A DNA stretch of 64,000 bases from Ariolimax columbianus (taxonomy: Eukaryota > Mollusca > Gastropoda > Stylommatophora > Arionidae), in contig JAVGWX010000025.1 of NCBI GenBank assembly GCA_036924085.1, positions 32,399,442 through 32,463,441 of the forward strand, written 5' to 3'. The notes under the pieces are model-generated. The model was not told the DNA's origin. It searched no databases and was given only the letters and a program-made list of their open reading frames with translations. Position 1 is the stretch's first letter. Every line of letters starts with the position of its first letter. This document shows, piece by piece, positions 23,116 to 36,018 of this stretch. The position numbers were made by a program, and so were the translations under genes.

Positions 23116-23469
23116 ATCAAGAAATGCTGACAGCGTGAAGGCTTGTTGTTTCCCTTTCTCGAAGAGGATTCAACTGTTGTGTTGTACAAACCCCACGTTT
23201 GCCATGTTAGACATCTAATCGTTTTCGATTTGTTTTTCTTTTTTGCTACAAATGTCGAAAATCCATATTTGCAGAGATATATTGTTGGAAATGGAATGAA
23301 AACTTGCATAGCTCGCTTTACAAGATGAGGCTAGTTTACTAACTGCATTGTAGATAGTCTGTTCACACCAGGACTGTGTCCACGTGCGATCTAGCCCGGT
23401 GGGTCTAACAAATGTAAAATACTGATGAGCGTGAACACAACTCAACGAAGTCCAAAATCTGTACCTGAA
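23116..23469. other. No gene seen
   Basis: No recognisable feature. Short frames on both strands differ between A and B. Matches about 43,331-43,689 in unit B. Confidence 0.45.
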
Positions 23470-23825
23470 TCTAAAGTACAACCAAGATAACGATCACAGG
23501 CAAGGCAAAGACCAAACCTGAAGTTATTTTAGAACAACAGAAGATTGAGAAAGTCACAAGCTTTGAGTACCTCGGCTCAGTTATAAGCACCAATGGCTAC
23601 GGCAATGCAGAGGTTCAATAAAATGAGAAACTGATGACAGAACATTCATAAAATGAAAATAACTATTCTGTGAACTTGCATTATACCGATGAAGACATAC
23701 GGATGTGAAACGTGGACCCCCACACAAACACTTAAGAAAAGGATTGCATCTTTTGAACTAAAGGACTACAGAAAAGTGCTCAAAATACAATGGATAGCAA
23801 AAATGAAAAATGCAGATATCCTTAA
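23470..23825 (+). pseudogene. RTE-like LINE RT thumb relic (unit A)
   Basis: The plus strand in broken frames reads IEKVTSFEYLGSVIS, YGCETWTP and RIASFELKDYRKVLKIQW. This is the conserved region after the RT domain in RTE-like elements (SFKYLGS...YGCETWT...E...R). In an intact element it would precede the GH-R...RW motif, but here it lies 3' of that motif, so the pieces are out of order or come from two copies. Same in unit B at 43,690-44,043. Confidence 0.65.
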
Positions 23826-24625
23826 CTTAACTTAACGTCCTTAAACTGGTTTAGAAGACTCTGCAGAATCTGTATACATACAGTTTCATTTCATCACCTT
23901 GCTCTAAAAGCTAGGCGCATCCAATTTACTCTTAAATGCATTAACTGTCCTTCCCTCCACTACCTCCCCTGGCAATGCATTCCAAGCATTCGCCACTCTC
24001 TAATTAAACAAATATTTCCTAATATCGAATCTGGACCTCTCTTTAGTTAATGTGTAACTATGCCCTCTTGTTCTAGTTGGTGGCTGTATTTTTTTAAAAA
24101 ACTTGTTATAGTCTAATTTATCCATTCCTCTGATCATCTTATAAGCCTGTATTAAGTCACCACGAATTCTTCTCTCTTCTAGACACTGTAGGCCGGTTTT
24201 TCCTCATAACTGTAATTCTGCAATCCCACAATCAGCGTTGTCGCTCTTTTTTGTATTATTTCCAGCATGTTTGTATCCCCTCTATGATAAGGACTCCACG
24301 CCTGTACACATAACTCCAATCTAGGTCTAACTAATGCTTTATACAGTTTGACTATCACTTCCTTCCTCCTATGTTTAATATTTATTTTTATCATACATAA
24401 CATTGCATTTGCCTTTTTCATTGCTACCTGAACTTGCTCACTCACCTTACCTGTATGCTCTAGTATAACTTCTAAGTCCCTTTCCTTATCTATCTTTGTA
24501 ATATTGTTCTCTCCCATTCTGTAATTATGTTTCATATTGGATCTACCCATGTGGATGACTGTACATTTAATCACATTAAACTCCATTTGCAAACATTCAA
24601 ACCACTCTCGCATTTTATCTCAATA
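23826..24625 (-). pseudogene. CR1-like LINE C-terminal relic (unit A)
   Basis: The minus strand encodes MREWFECLQMEFNVIKCTVI, KHNYRMGENN, VSEQVQVAMKKANAMLCMIK and LYKALVRPRLELCVQAWSPY, the thumb region of CR1-like elements. The C-terminal piece and 3' end follow toward 23,826, where the terminal sequence reads AAGTTAAGTTAAGG on the minus strand. Unit B lacks ~350 bp of the interior (A 24,090-24,440), a deletion private to B. Confidence 0.75.
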
Positions 24626-24739
24626 TATCCACATCTGCTTGAGATATAGATAAAGATATAGATATACTATAGATCCTACTTAATATCAAGAAAAATTGGT
24701 TAGTAAACAACATCTTGTCTCGAAAGCTAAAATAGTTTC

Positions 24740-25330
24740 TTCTCCTTCTTCGTTCGTCTTCAGATTTCAGCTTCCAGTCATTTAACGAAGGCAGAATTCG
24801 ACTCAAGGCTCTGTATGCTTCCGTACAGCTTCTCGTGGAAGGACACTGGCTGTTGCCAATTGTTACTTCTTTTGTCGGTATACAGCGGACATGACTGCAA
24901 AATATATTATGCCTTCATGGGGGCTGTGCCGCAGGCACAAATGTCTGTAGTGCCAATCGTGAACTTTTTGTACAGATGGCATCTGAGTCTGTTGTGACAG
25001 AAAATAGCCGGAAAATGATCACCTGGTCTCGCCTGGAGAGTTGATGGTATGCATCGTTTTCTATGTGGCCAGGGTGATCCTATTTTCCATTTTGCACTGT
25101 ACGTTGTCCTGATGAATGCTTTAGTTTCATTGTATGTGATTTCTGTATCACTCTGCTGCAGCATTCCTCGCTCTCTGGCGAGCCTGTCCACCTCTCCGTT
25201 GCCTGGAATGTCGCATTGGACTGCTTTTGTGTTAAGCACTGGGCTCTTTAGGGCCATTACACTGCTAGGTCGTCTGTGAAAATGACCACTTGCTTTGCTG
25301 TATAATAGTTTGACCACATCAAACGCCATA
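24740..25330 (-). pseudogene. RNase H-bearing LINE C-terminus relic
   Basis: The minus strand encodes a 140-residue open stretch containing GNGEVDRLARERG (last RNase H acidic block), then NETKAFIRTTYSAKW and HNRLRCHLYKKF. A C-x-C zinc-like motif (CACG) and the SIWQQ-type tail follow toward 24,740. The usual WVPSHC part of the RNase H motif is missing before DIPGNGEVD. It belongs to the same subfamily as the relics at the head of each unit. Confidence 0.7.
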
Positions 25331-25344
25331 CTGACCTAGAAAGA

Positions 25345-25560
25345 ACGTTACAGGATGGTTTGGTGCTTGGAAAGCGGGGCTGAAGCAGACTGATGAAAAG
25401 ATGGAAACAAGACATCACGGATGTCCTGACGATGACAACGATAGAGGCGATACTTCTGGCTAGAGATCGAGTTACAGATCGGCTGTTGTGAAAGTGATTT
25501 TCTGCAAATGACATGCAACATGATGATGATGATAATAATGATGATAATGATGAAAGTGAG
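25345..25560 (+). pseudogene. LINE C-terminal remnant with (GAT)n tail
   Basis: The plus strand encodes RWKQDITDVLTMTTIEA and ILLARDR, the RW.dDi....t..eA..lArDR signature that ends many LINE polyproteins. A stop and then a (GAT)n microsatellite at about 25,521-25,555 follow, likely its 3' tail. The same remnant is at 45,232-45,455, where the microsatellite is longer. Confidence 0.55.
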
Positions 25561-26334
25561 CGATGATTTTCTGTGCGGTCCACACCGATCAGCACATTTG
25601 CATTCCGTTCTCTGGACAACATTCTGCTACTTAAGCCATATCAGGGCTTGGTGGTTCAAGATTGAGAACGAACGACCGTAAGCCAGCAAGCCATATAATA
25701 AAAAAAACAGAATGCGATACTGGAGAAAACACTAAAAAGCTATCTTTCTTTTTTTTTGCCTCGTTTACCTTGGTTCCTAAGAGGCAGTATATTGTTCTGT
25801 GTTTTGCACTTTACAGCCTGGTTAAACCATATTCAGCACGAAATTTAATAGGTGTACGACCCTGTCAGATCAGGAATCTGAACACAGACATGTTTTGTTT
25901 GTGAGCCATCGAAACTTTGCAACCACTTTTGAACACTTCTATAAAAGCTTAACACATGCAATTCCAAATTCATATCTTTTCTATCGTTATCGCTGCTTGT
26001 TTCAAATCTATCAATAACATGACCTCCCATAGTGTATCCGGGGTCCCTTACTGAGAATTGTAGAATATAACCGCCACATAATACTGTCACAGTAGGTCAA
26101 GGGCAAACAATCTTAAGGTGAGCGATGTATGTATTTCTCCTGAGTGGCCAAAACATTAATTGCATGTTGAAAGCGAGGACTAAGAGTTGTCCATGGATGT
26201 GGCAATCTCAAAATGTACAAATTATCGCTACCCTACTGCAAATAACTAGGAAAAGTATTTCCTAAAAGCTGTTTATGGTATGTCAAATACAATGCTGGAC
26301 CTGTGCTTCAACAAAAAGAGATGAGTAATTATGA
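25561..26334. other. No gene seen
   Basis: No recognisable gene, RNA or element. Matches about 45,456-46,242 in unit B with few differences. Confidence 0.5.
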
Positions 26335-26640
26335 TTTAACTTTACTTAACGTCTTTATACTGGTTTAGAAGACTATGCAGAGTCTGTACGCAACCAGTTT
26401 CATTTACATTTCCTTGCTCAATAAGCTATGCGCATCCAATGTATTCTTAAATGCATCAACTGCCTCTGCTTCCATCACTTCCTGGGGAAATGCATTCCAA
26501 GCATTCACCCCTCTCTGACTAAAGAAATATTTCCAAATATCAGATCTTGACCTTTCTTTATTTAATTTGAAGCTATGCCTTTTTTGTTCTGATTTGATTA
26601 ATTGAACTCCATGCATGTATTGAAAGGCGTGACTAAAGAG
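26335..26640 (-). pseudogene. CR1-like LINE C-terminus relic
   Basis: The minus strand encodes LNKERSRSDIWKYFFSQRGV followed by NAWNAFPQEVMEAEAVDAFK and NTLDAHSLL. This is the classic conserved end of CR1-like ORF2, about 88 residues and open. Its 3' end (reverse complement of ACTGGTTTAGAAGACTATGC) lies at about 26,340-26,380. The copy is strongly 5'-truncated, as is typical. Confidence 0.75.
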
Positions 26641-26814
26641 AGTTGTGCATGAGGATAGCAACCTCATCATGCAAGTAAACTGTTACATAAACTCCAACTG
26701 CAGGATCATGCAAAGCTTTTTGCTGAAGTCATCTTGATGGAGGTTGAATGTACTTGTACTGATGTGCTTCGGCTGGCGCGAAAAATGTCAAGAAAAGAGA
26801 TCTTCCTTGTTCGT

Positions 26815-26995
26815 CTGCAGACCTCGAATTAAATTACTCTAACGAAGGCAGCAGTTGACTTGAGGGTCTGAGCACTTCTGTACAGCTACTCGTGGAATGA
26901 CACTGGTTGTTGACAAATGCTACTTCTTGTCGGTAAACGATGGACAGGGCTGCAAAATGTGTTCTGATGTCATGGGGGATGTGCCGAGAAGATAG
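26815..26995 (-). pseudogene. Short RNase H-type LINE C-terminus relic
   Basis: A degenerate minus-strand copy of the CPQ-YTDKR...LYG region seen at the unit heads, recognisable from CTGTACAGCTACTCGTGGAA and the TTGACAAATGCTACTTCTTG words. It is too short and mutated to say more. Confidence 0.5.
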
Positions 26996-27469
26996 ATGGC
27001 CAGCTAGAGTCGTTGCCTTGTGTTTTAATTCAAGTCAGGTAATCCTCATTCTTAACCATTGTCTTTCGTGTTGATCGTCCACGGCAACGGTTGATGAGTC
27101 TCGGGCAGCGTGGAGGAAAACGGAGTATAATCGAAATGTCTCAGCGAGGTGTTCCGCGGGAGACTCCATTAGTGGTGAGGTCTTGTATTTCGTATAGTGT
27201 AAAGTGCAGAATCTGCAACAAAAGAAATAGTATTTGTAAGATTATGTGTTTAAATTAATCTTAGTCTTAGTAGACCTGTAATTCTACAAGGGAAGATGAC
27301 CCTGTGGAGGTCCCAGCTGTGGTGTGAGCTGGATAAAGGAGGGATGAGGATTTCCTGCTTAGCGTGTTAGGCTCGAGCAGCTTATTACTCCGTTGTGTTA
27401 AGACAAGTGCCAAGAAGTTTGGTTAATAGATCAGGGAGTCCATCTTAATGGAATTCCCTAGTAGTGGAT

Positions 27470-27740
27470 CCAACGGGAAGCTTCGACTGGTTCATTTCTT
27501 CTTCTCCTTTTTCGTTCGTCTTCTGACATCAACTTTAATGACTCTAACGAAGTCATCAGTCGACTCAAGGCTCTCTACGCTTCCGTACAGCGTCTCGTGG
27601 AAGGACACTAGCTGTTGCCAAATGCTACTTCTTTTGTCGGTATACTGTGGACATGAGTGAAAAATATGTTCTGCCTTCATTTTGCACTGTACGTTGCCCT
27701 GATGAATGCTTTAGTCTCATTGTATGTAATTTCTGTATCT
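27470..27740 (-). pseudogene. RNase H-type LINE C-terminus relic (unit B)
   Basis: The minus strand keeps a 62-codon open stretch with HIFHSCPQYTDKRSSIWQQ and LYGSVESLESTDDFVRVIK, then a (GAA)n tail (TTCTTCTTC near 27,496). Compared with unit A it has lost ~155 bp upstream of the HIFHSC part, a deletion shared with C and D. Confidence 0.7.
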
Positions 27741-27900
27741 AACGTAGGTTAGGTTCTTGATTTTGTTCCATAGCGGTATTTTAACCATTGCTATCTATTT
27801 TGTATACTCCACAGGCGATAAGAGAGAGACTGGAACATGAGGGAACTACGTTTTGAACTCTCCCAGTTTTACTACTATAATCGCTCAGCAATTTATATAA

Positions 27901-30900
27901 TGTACAGACCGACACTGTGCATTAATGTCTGAAATAGTATCTTGCTATCCACATGTTAACAAACTGACCCTAGGCATTACAGTTCTAACTAGTATCTTAC
28001 TATCCATATTTTAACAAACTCACCCTAGGCATTACAGTCCTAGCTAGTATCTTACTATGCTACATCAAGTTTTAATGTCCTATATGTAGTATCTTACTAT
28101 CCACAGACTATCATTCCACCATTAAATGTTGATGTCCTACACAGTATCTACCTAAGCACATGGTAACAGTCTTTTATATAATACCTTACTATATGAATAT
28201 GACCATACAGACAATAAACGGTATTGTCCTACAAAGTATCGCACTATCCCCATTAAACATAAGTTCACTGACTCGAAACTTTACAGTCCTACATTGTAAT
28301 TTGCTATCTATATATTAACAGACCAATACCAAGTTTTATTGTTCTTCAAAGTATTATACAATCCCAATGGCATCAGACTGACAGAGAGCTTTAATGTCTT
28401 ACACATGATCTTACAATCCACATATTAACAAACCAACTCTAGATTGAATGCACTGCACAGTATCCACTATCCAGATGTTAGACTAACCCAACACATTGAT
28501 GTCCTACATAGTTCCTTACTGCCACCATGTTAACAGGCCAACACAGAGTTTGAATGTCTTACAGAGTATCTTACTATCCACATGTCAATAGGCCAAGACA
28601 GAGCTTTAATGTGCTACAGAGTATCTTACTATCCACATGTTAAAAGGCCAACACAGAGCTTGAATGTCCTACAAAGTATCTTACTAACCCAATGTTAACA
28701 GGCCAACACAGAGCTTGAATGTCCTACAGAATATCTAACTATCCACATGTCAACAGGCCAAGACAGAGCTTGAATGTCCTACAGAGTATCTTACTATCCA
28801 GATGTTAGCAAGCCAACATAAAGCTTGAATGTCCTACAAAGTATCTTACTATCCCCATGTCAACAAGCAAACACAGAGCTTGAATGTCCTACAGAGTATT
28901 TTACTATCCATTTTACAACAGGCCAACACAGAGCTTGAATGTCCTACAGAGTATCTTACTATCCACATGGCAACAAGCCAACACAGAGCTTGAATGTCCT
29001 ACATAGTATTTTACTATCCACTTGTCAACAGGCAAACACATAGCTTGAATGTCCTACAGAGTATCTTACTATCCACATGTCAACAGGCCAACACAGAGCT
29101 TTAATGTCCTACATAGTATTTTACTATCCACATGTCAACAGGCAGACACATAGCTTGAATGTCCTACAGAGTATCTTACTATCCACATGACAGCGTACTT
29201 CGAAGAAGATATCTTACTGTACCTATGTCATCAGCCCGACTCTGAGCTTTGCTATCCTACATGATATTGTACTATCCACATGTTTTAATGTCATTCATAG
29301 CATTTTACAGTCTCCATGTCAACAGACCAACACCAAGCTGTAATGTCCTAATAGAAAATCTTTCTTTCTAAATGTAAGTAGACCTAATATCAAGCTGTAA
29401 TGTACTACATATAATCTTACTATCTAAATTTTAACAGACCGATGCTATTCGCTAATATCCTACATATTATCTTACTGTCACCATGAGGATGGTGTGGCCT
29501 AGTGGTTAAGGTGGCACGGCTCAAAACCCAAAGGTGCTGGGTTCAAACCCCATAACAGCGCCGTTACCCCGGTAAAGCGAAACCTTAGAAAATGCAAGAG
29601 GACGCAGACCATTACAAAAAATGCATGCTGAAGTTGGATGCACTTGGCCGACAGGCGCAAAATAAAAACCACAGTACAATGTACACCACCTTGGGGATTA
29701 GAGAAATAAGGCGAATTAAAAAAAAAACAAAAAACTGTCACCATATCAGCATAATTACACTTAAGCTTCAGTGTCCTATATATTATCTTAATGTCCTCAT
29801 GTAACCAACCGATTCTTTAGATTTAATGCGATACATAGCATCTTACTGTCTACATATTAGCATACTATCTGAGTATCCCAACAGTAACATACACGAACAG
29901 TCACCTAACTTTACTGTCCTGCATAGCATTTTACAATCCCCATGTTAACAAACCTACCTAAAAGCATTAGTGTGCTACATAATATCTTACTGACCCCACT
30001 TTAACAGATCTAAACTGAGCTTGACGGTCCTATAAAGTATCTCACTGACGCCACTTTAATAGACCAAATCTGATTTTTAATCTCCTACATAGTATCTTAG
30101 TATCAGCATGACAAAAGATGAAGGCTAACACTGAGCTTTAAGGTCCTAGGTAGTATCTTACTGTCTGTATATTAAAAGATGGACACCAAGATAATTGTCC
30201 TGTAAAGTATCATACTATCCCTATCTTAGCAGGCCAACTACAAGCTGTAATGTCCTACATAGTACATTACTAATTTGCATGATAATAGCCAAAAACCGAG
30301 CTATTGGCATAGATGACGTACATAGTATCTAACTATACAACTGTTAGCAGACAGACACTGAGTTTTATTGTCCTATGTAGCATTAAACTGTTTGCATGTT
30401 TACAAACCATTCCCATTTGTTAATGTCCTACATGTAATCTTACTGTCCAGAAGTTAACAAACTAACACAAAGCTTAAATGACCTACTTTTTATCTTTCTG
30501 TACAAGGATAGCTGTCTGACACAAATCTTTAATGTCCTACCTATTGTTTTACTATCCACACGTTATAACAGAATGAAAGCAAGCTTCACTTTTCTACATA
30601 ACATCAAACTATCAACTTTATAACACACAGACAGTGAACTTTCATGTCCTACTTATTTTCTTAAAATCCACATGTTAATATACATCAACTGACAAATAAT
30701 GTTGTATATATTTTCTCACTATCCACATGAAAACAGACCAACCTCATTAACAGGTGTCCTACATAGTTTATTTTTTCCCCCAGGTAAACAGACCAAAACT
30801 GAGTAGTTATGTCCTACATAGTATCTTACTCTCCGCTTGTTAACAGACCAACACTGATCTGTAATGTCCTTTATAGTATCTTACTATCCCCAGGTCAAAA

Positions 30901-33319
30901 TACCAACACAGAGCAGTAATGTCCTACATAGTATCTTACTATCCGCGTGTTAACAGAATGACAGCTAGCATTACTTTACCTCATAGTATTGTACTATTCA
31001 CTTGTTAGCATACGAACAGTGAGCTTTCATGTCCTACATATTTTCTTAATATTCAAATGTTAACGCATAACAGCCGAGATGTAAAGTTGTATATATTATC
31101 TTTCCCCTTGATAAAACATCAACACTGAGCTGTAATGTCATACATAATATCTTACTAATCATCATATTTACAGACCAACACAGAGAACACGTGTCCTACA
31201 CAATGTCTTACAGTTCACATGTATTAACAGACCAACACTGAGAACACGTGTCCTACACAATATCTTACACTTCACATGTATTAACAGACCAACACTGAGA
31301 ACACGTGTCCTACAAAATATCTTACAGTTCACATGTATTAACAGACAAACACTGAGCTTTTCTGTTCTATTAAGTGTGTTACCTTCCATTTGTTAACGAA
31401 TAGAAACCAATAATACATTTCCTAAACAGCATCCTGCTGTCACCAAGTCAATAGACCAACAACGAGCTGTGATGTTCTAAAGAAATATTTACTATCAATA
31501 CATTAACAAACCCACACTGAGCCTTATCGCCAAAATAAAAGTATCTTCCTTTCCCCCCAAAAAGAGATGCAATAGACTTAATTATTTTATCTGACTATCA
31601 CAGTGCAAACAGAATCACACCGTGGTTCAATGTCCTTTATATTATCTTGATATTCACAGGACAAAAGAAGTAGGCGGACAACAAACTCTACTGTCCCACA
31701 TAGTATCTTACTTTCCACCTCTCAACAAACTGACCATGTCCGTTAATGTTGTACATATTATACTACTAATCACATGTTAATAGATCCACACTTTGCTTCA
31801 ATGCCCTACATTTTATCTTTGAATCCCCATGCCAGAAGAACACTTAGCTTTACTGTTATACATACTATCTTACCATCCACATGTCGACAGACCAGCACCA
31901 AGATTTGCTACACTAAATATTATCTTACCATCCACATGTTAACAGACCGGCAACAAGATTTGATACCCTTCATATTATTTTACCATCCACATGTTAACAG
32001 ACCAGCACCGCGATTTGATACCCTATATATTATCTTACCACCCACATGTTAACAGACCAGCGCCAAGATTTGCTACCCTAAATATTATCTTACCATTCAC
32101 ATGTTAACAGACCAGCACCGCGATTTGATACCCTATACATTATCTTACCACCCACATGTTAACAGACCAGCGCCAAGATTTGCTACCCTAAATATTATCT
32201 TACCATTCACATGTTAACAGACCAGAACCGAGATTTGGTACCCTACATATTATCTTACCCTCCAAATGTTAACAGACCAGCACCAAGATTTGATACCCTA
32301 AATATTATCTTACAATCCATTTGATAACTGACCAATACTAGAATTGAATACCTTACATATTACCTTACTATCCACATGGCAACATATGTAGATCGCAATG
32401 TCATTTTACAGTCTTACGTAGTACCTACCATCCATAAATTAACAGACCAACACCAAAATGTGTGTTCTACATAGCCTTTTACTTTCACTGTGTTTTAGTG
32501 AAATGAGATACCAAAGGATGCAGAGCTGAGGCAAAAGCTATGGTGCAGCCACTATATCCTGGTAAAGATTATGGACTGCATCATGATTACTGGCTTGCAG
32601 ATATAACATGACCAAAGGATCCTGAATGCAGAGAGGAATAAAGAATTTTTGCACGCTAAAGGACTAAAATTGAGTTTTAATGTCCTACATATTATCTCTT
32701 TATCTACATATTAACAGATAGACACTAAGATTTAATGGTGTACATATTATCTTACTATCCACATGTTAGGAGTCAGATACTGAGCTTAAATTTCTTACAT
32801 AAGGTCTTCCTATTTACAAATCAACAGATGCAAACCAACTTGGAGATTTACTGTCTTGAAATTATCTTACTATCCACATGTTAGTAGACTAACACTCAGT
32901 TTTAATGTCCTACATAGTATCTCACTATCAACATATTAGCAGATTGACACCAAGCTTTAATCTTCTACATGATATTTTACTATTCACATGTTAGCACACC
33001 AACCGCAAGCTTGTTAGCAGTCTAACGCAGAGCTTTGATGTCCTACATAGTATCTCACTATCAACATATTAGCAGATTGACACCAATCTTTTAATCTTCT
33101 ACATAATATTTTACTATTCACATGTTAGCACACCAACCGCAAGCTTGTTAGCAGTCTAACGCAGAGCTTTAATGTCCTTCATAGTTTCTCACTATCAACA
33201 TATTAACAGTCTGACACCAAGCTTTAATCTTCTACACAGTATCTTGCTATCCATATGTTAACACACACACACAGCAATAGTTACGTTCTTACATATAATC
33301 TTACTACCCACATGTTAAC
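27901..33319 (+). repeat. 55-bp minisatellite array, unit B
   Basis: A 5.4-kb array. Copies at about 28,530-29,190 are near-identical 55-mers (GAGCTTGAATGTCCTACAGA / GTATCTTACTATCCACATGT / CAACAGGCCAACACA). The rest is eroded and matches unit A position for position. Relative to A and D it has an expansion at 31,990-32,280, where 55-mers alternate between two types (an AAGATTTGCTACCCTAAATA type and a GCGATTTGATACCCTATA type). Three copies of the AACACGTGTCCTAC variant lie at 31,184-31,310. Confidence 0.9.
29485..29733 (+). mobile_element. tRNA-derived SINE (unit B)
   Basis: Same insertion as at 2,482 in unit A, with A box TGGCCTAGTGG, B box GGTTCAAACCC and an A-rich tail. The target duplication ACTGTCACCAT lies at 29,474-29,484 and 29,734-29,744. 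B and D share changes against A (for example GGTAAAGCGAAACC), so B and D are the closer pair here. Confidence 0.85.
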
Positions 33320-36018
33320 CACAATAGCATTATCAACTCTCAAACACTTCGACGGTTTGCAAAGACTGGCCTTTTCAAACAAGCTAAACGCCTACTGTGT
33401 ATGTATTTGCTTAATGGATGAATCAACAACAACAGATCCAATCGAAGGTGTTTTGCAATCAATTCTAGAGCTGCATTTATAGTGCCAGTAGGAACAGTAC
33501 GTAATAAGTAGTTTTGGAAATGTATGTTTAAAATAATAAGATATGTATTACTACCATGCTTTCAATTTGGTGTATTTTAATAGTGTCAGTATTCGAATAT
33601 ATCATAAATACACAGAGTGACAGCAAAGAGCAATTTTATCAATACCTGGGCTTTAGTAATGTGTACTTTAATATATGTTTGTTTACATTTGTTAATATGG
33701 CAACTTATGCGTCTTGTGAAATAAAGAAATAAACAAGAGACAAACACACACTGGAATAAGGTTCAATTTAATGTTTACGTATTTCTTATGCCACATTATG
33801 AATATTATGTCTACATATATTCAGCCAGCAGTAAACATGCAAGATTCCATATGGCTAGTGTTATTAAAATGATGGTAATGGGTGTCCTGTTCTAAAAAAT
33901 GTACAGTTTAAAATGTGGATATGTACAATGAGATTAACAATCTATAGATGGTATGTTAGAGAAATTTATAACATAACAGTCTACATACATTTGCTTTTAC
34001 ATATCCAAGCTTGAACAATTTAAAAGTAGCACACACGGAATATAAGCACGCTTAACCATAAACAACTTTTAGCACAGGATCTTCGATTAGCTAGATAACA
34101 GTTTCACGATCTAGTTGTGAACTGTATTTACACGGACAATGATTACTTCGTCATAAGGGCAATGTATTCAAAAGAAAGGGATGTAATAAATGCACTACAA
34201 TAATATAAATGATTTAATAATTACATTAAAATAAAGCAAAAACTTATAAATGTTAAAGTTGCGTATAATGGAGCATACCATACGAAATTTAACTTTCGGA
34301 AATTTCTAACATTTATTTGCATTTTATGAATATTATTAAATTCATTTTAAAAACAATATGCGAGTCGCTGTCACCACAACAGAGCTAACTTAAACAGGCA
34401 TCAGCATATATGCTAACTCTAACCTAACTATTAACAGCTACAGGAGCAGCCAGTGTTGTCTTCTGCCAGTTACTTGTCTAGTTCGCTCCATGACTTCGAC
34501 GCCGGTCAAGGTTCAAGGTTCAGTTCTTGTGATAAGCACGGCTTTGCTGTCACAATCGTCGCCGACGAGCGCCCGGGGTCGCGAGCTGTTCCTCCCCATA
34601 TGTCGTGCACGAGGACGACAACAAGCGTGAGAAATTTGGTCGGGTGGATAATTAACACCTATCGCCTTCAGTGTACAGATGCCAATGTACACGTCCATGT
34701 GGTTCTGGTGTAGGGCCATAGCTCACTCGTTCTAAGGTTTGTAACCTGGATAAAGAGGGGAGACGCCCAAGCCAGAATCTCTCACGCAAATTTTTTATGA
34801 TGGGATAACTCTTAATTATATATTTTTTGTATTTGTTTGGTTATGTCCCTCGCTATGTTTAAAGAAACACTGGATGTCAACAACATCGGCGACGAAGATG
34901 GCTCACGACATAAAACTACACCCCCTTCCACGCCTTCTAACGACACAAGTTGATAGAAGATGATGATGATGATGATGATGATGATAATAATCATGACAAT
35001 AATAATAACAAAACATTGGACATTGACCTACAATAGAACAATTAGATAGATGTTTAAGCATACAACCATGAAGGAATGATTATTCCGTGAGATAAGCAGA
35101 AGAAAAGGTGGACATGTTATTAGAGGAAACATAAGACCACACTATATGTACATGTAGAGCGTAGGATACAACGTTGGTAGAGTGGCTGCTTCTTTCCGGC
35201 TGCAACTTGTTCCAGCCAACCCAGCTGTAAACGAGTACCAGATTTACTGTTAGGAGAATGATAGAGGAACAGGAATTGGTTTTCACAAAACCTGATGTTT
35301 TTGGTTTGATTAGAGGTTTCAATTTCTGGATTCTGTGACGAAGACTTGCCCTTTTCTACCCCAGACCGTTGTCCTTTGTGCGGTATCATGTCGTATTGAC
35401 CAGTTCATGGATTCGTGTGTGTATCAGAACAATGAAGATTCTAGTACCTCATCCCTGGCGGTAATAAAATAAATTTATATATCAGTGATATTGTAAGCCA
35501 AGACATCGAAAAAGGGAACTGGCTACGCCCATCTGATAAAAGCTAAAACCTATTATAGATAAGTTTCTACCACAGCATCCCCGACTACAGTATATTTGTA
35601 TTACTCGATGTATCCATGAATGTAAACAGCAAGTTGGCTGTGTTTGTATTCTGACATTCTTTCCTTGACATAATCAACAGTTTCTTGGGCGGATTGTCGC
35701 TACGGTTGGCACGTTCTAAATGCATGTTTTTGCTCGTGAGCTTCAATCCCTTCTGTATTTTGTGTTGGCCTTTAACTGGTAGTGGGCGGGGTACATTGGA
35801 ATGTCTTATATGATCACAGCAGTTCATATTTGTCACACATTAGTTGGTAGTCAGCATTGATTGCTGAGAGTACAGAGAAACAAGAAGACCAAAGTAGACA
35901 GAGAGAAAGAGAGAGAGAGAGAAAGAGAGAGAAAGAGAGAGAGGATGAACAACAGAAATATGAATATTGTTAGATGACTGTTAATTTGTGCAGGTGTTAA
36001 AAACAATTCGAGGTAAAT
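33320..36018. other. AT-rich subtelomeric stretch, no gene recognised (unit B)
   Basis: Counterpart of 6,229-8,935 in A. It holds the same 86-codon frame in a GC-richer island (34,453-34,713), a shorter (GAT)n tract at 34,961-34,988 and a (GA)n tract at 35,898-35,943. No gene recognised. A frame at 33,255-33,482 (75 codons) straddles the edge of the minisatellite and differs from A by several residues. Confidence 0.55.

Larger units (their letters stand above)
1..27225 (+). repeat. Subtelomeric tandem unit A (27.2 kb)
   Basis: The head of this unit (starting AATAGTATTTGTAAGATTAT) recurs at 27,226 and 47,132 in the same orientation, and the long stretches after it match in the same order. The order is antisense RNase H relic, 55-bp minisatellite with a SINE, unrecognised AT-rich DNA, then LINE relics. 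A differs from B by two tandem retrotransposon copies at 8,947-14,946, by an inserted inverted RT cluster at about 19,457-22,514, and by lacking the segment seen in B at about 36,480-38,340. Bases 1-27,225 are one full period, though the true start of A may lie outside the window. Confidence 0.85.

Noticed and set aside
33255..33482. 75-codon frame at the end of the minisatellite in B (counterpart near 6,391 in A)
   Set aside because: A and B differ at about six of ~50 aligned residues, so most base changes alter the protein, and the start lies inside satellite. No sign of selection.
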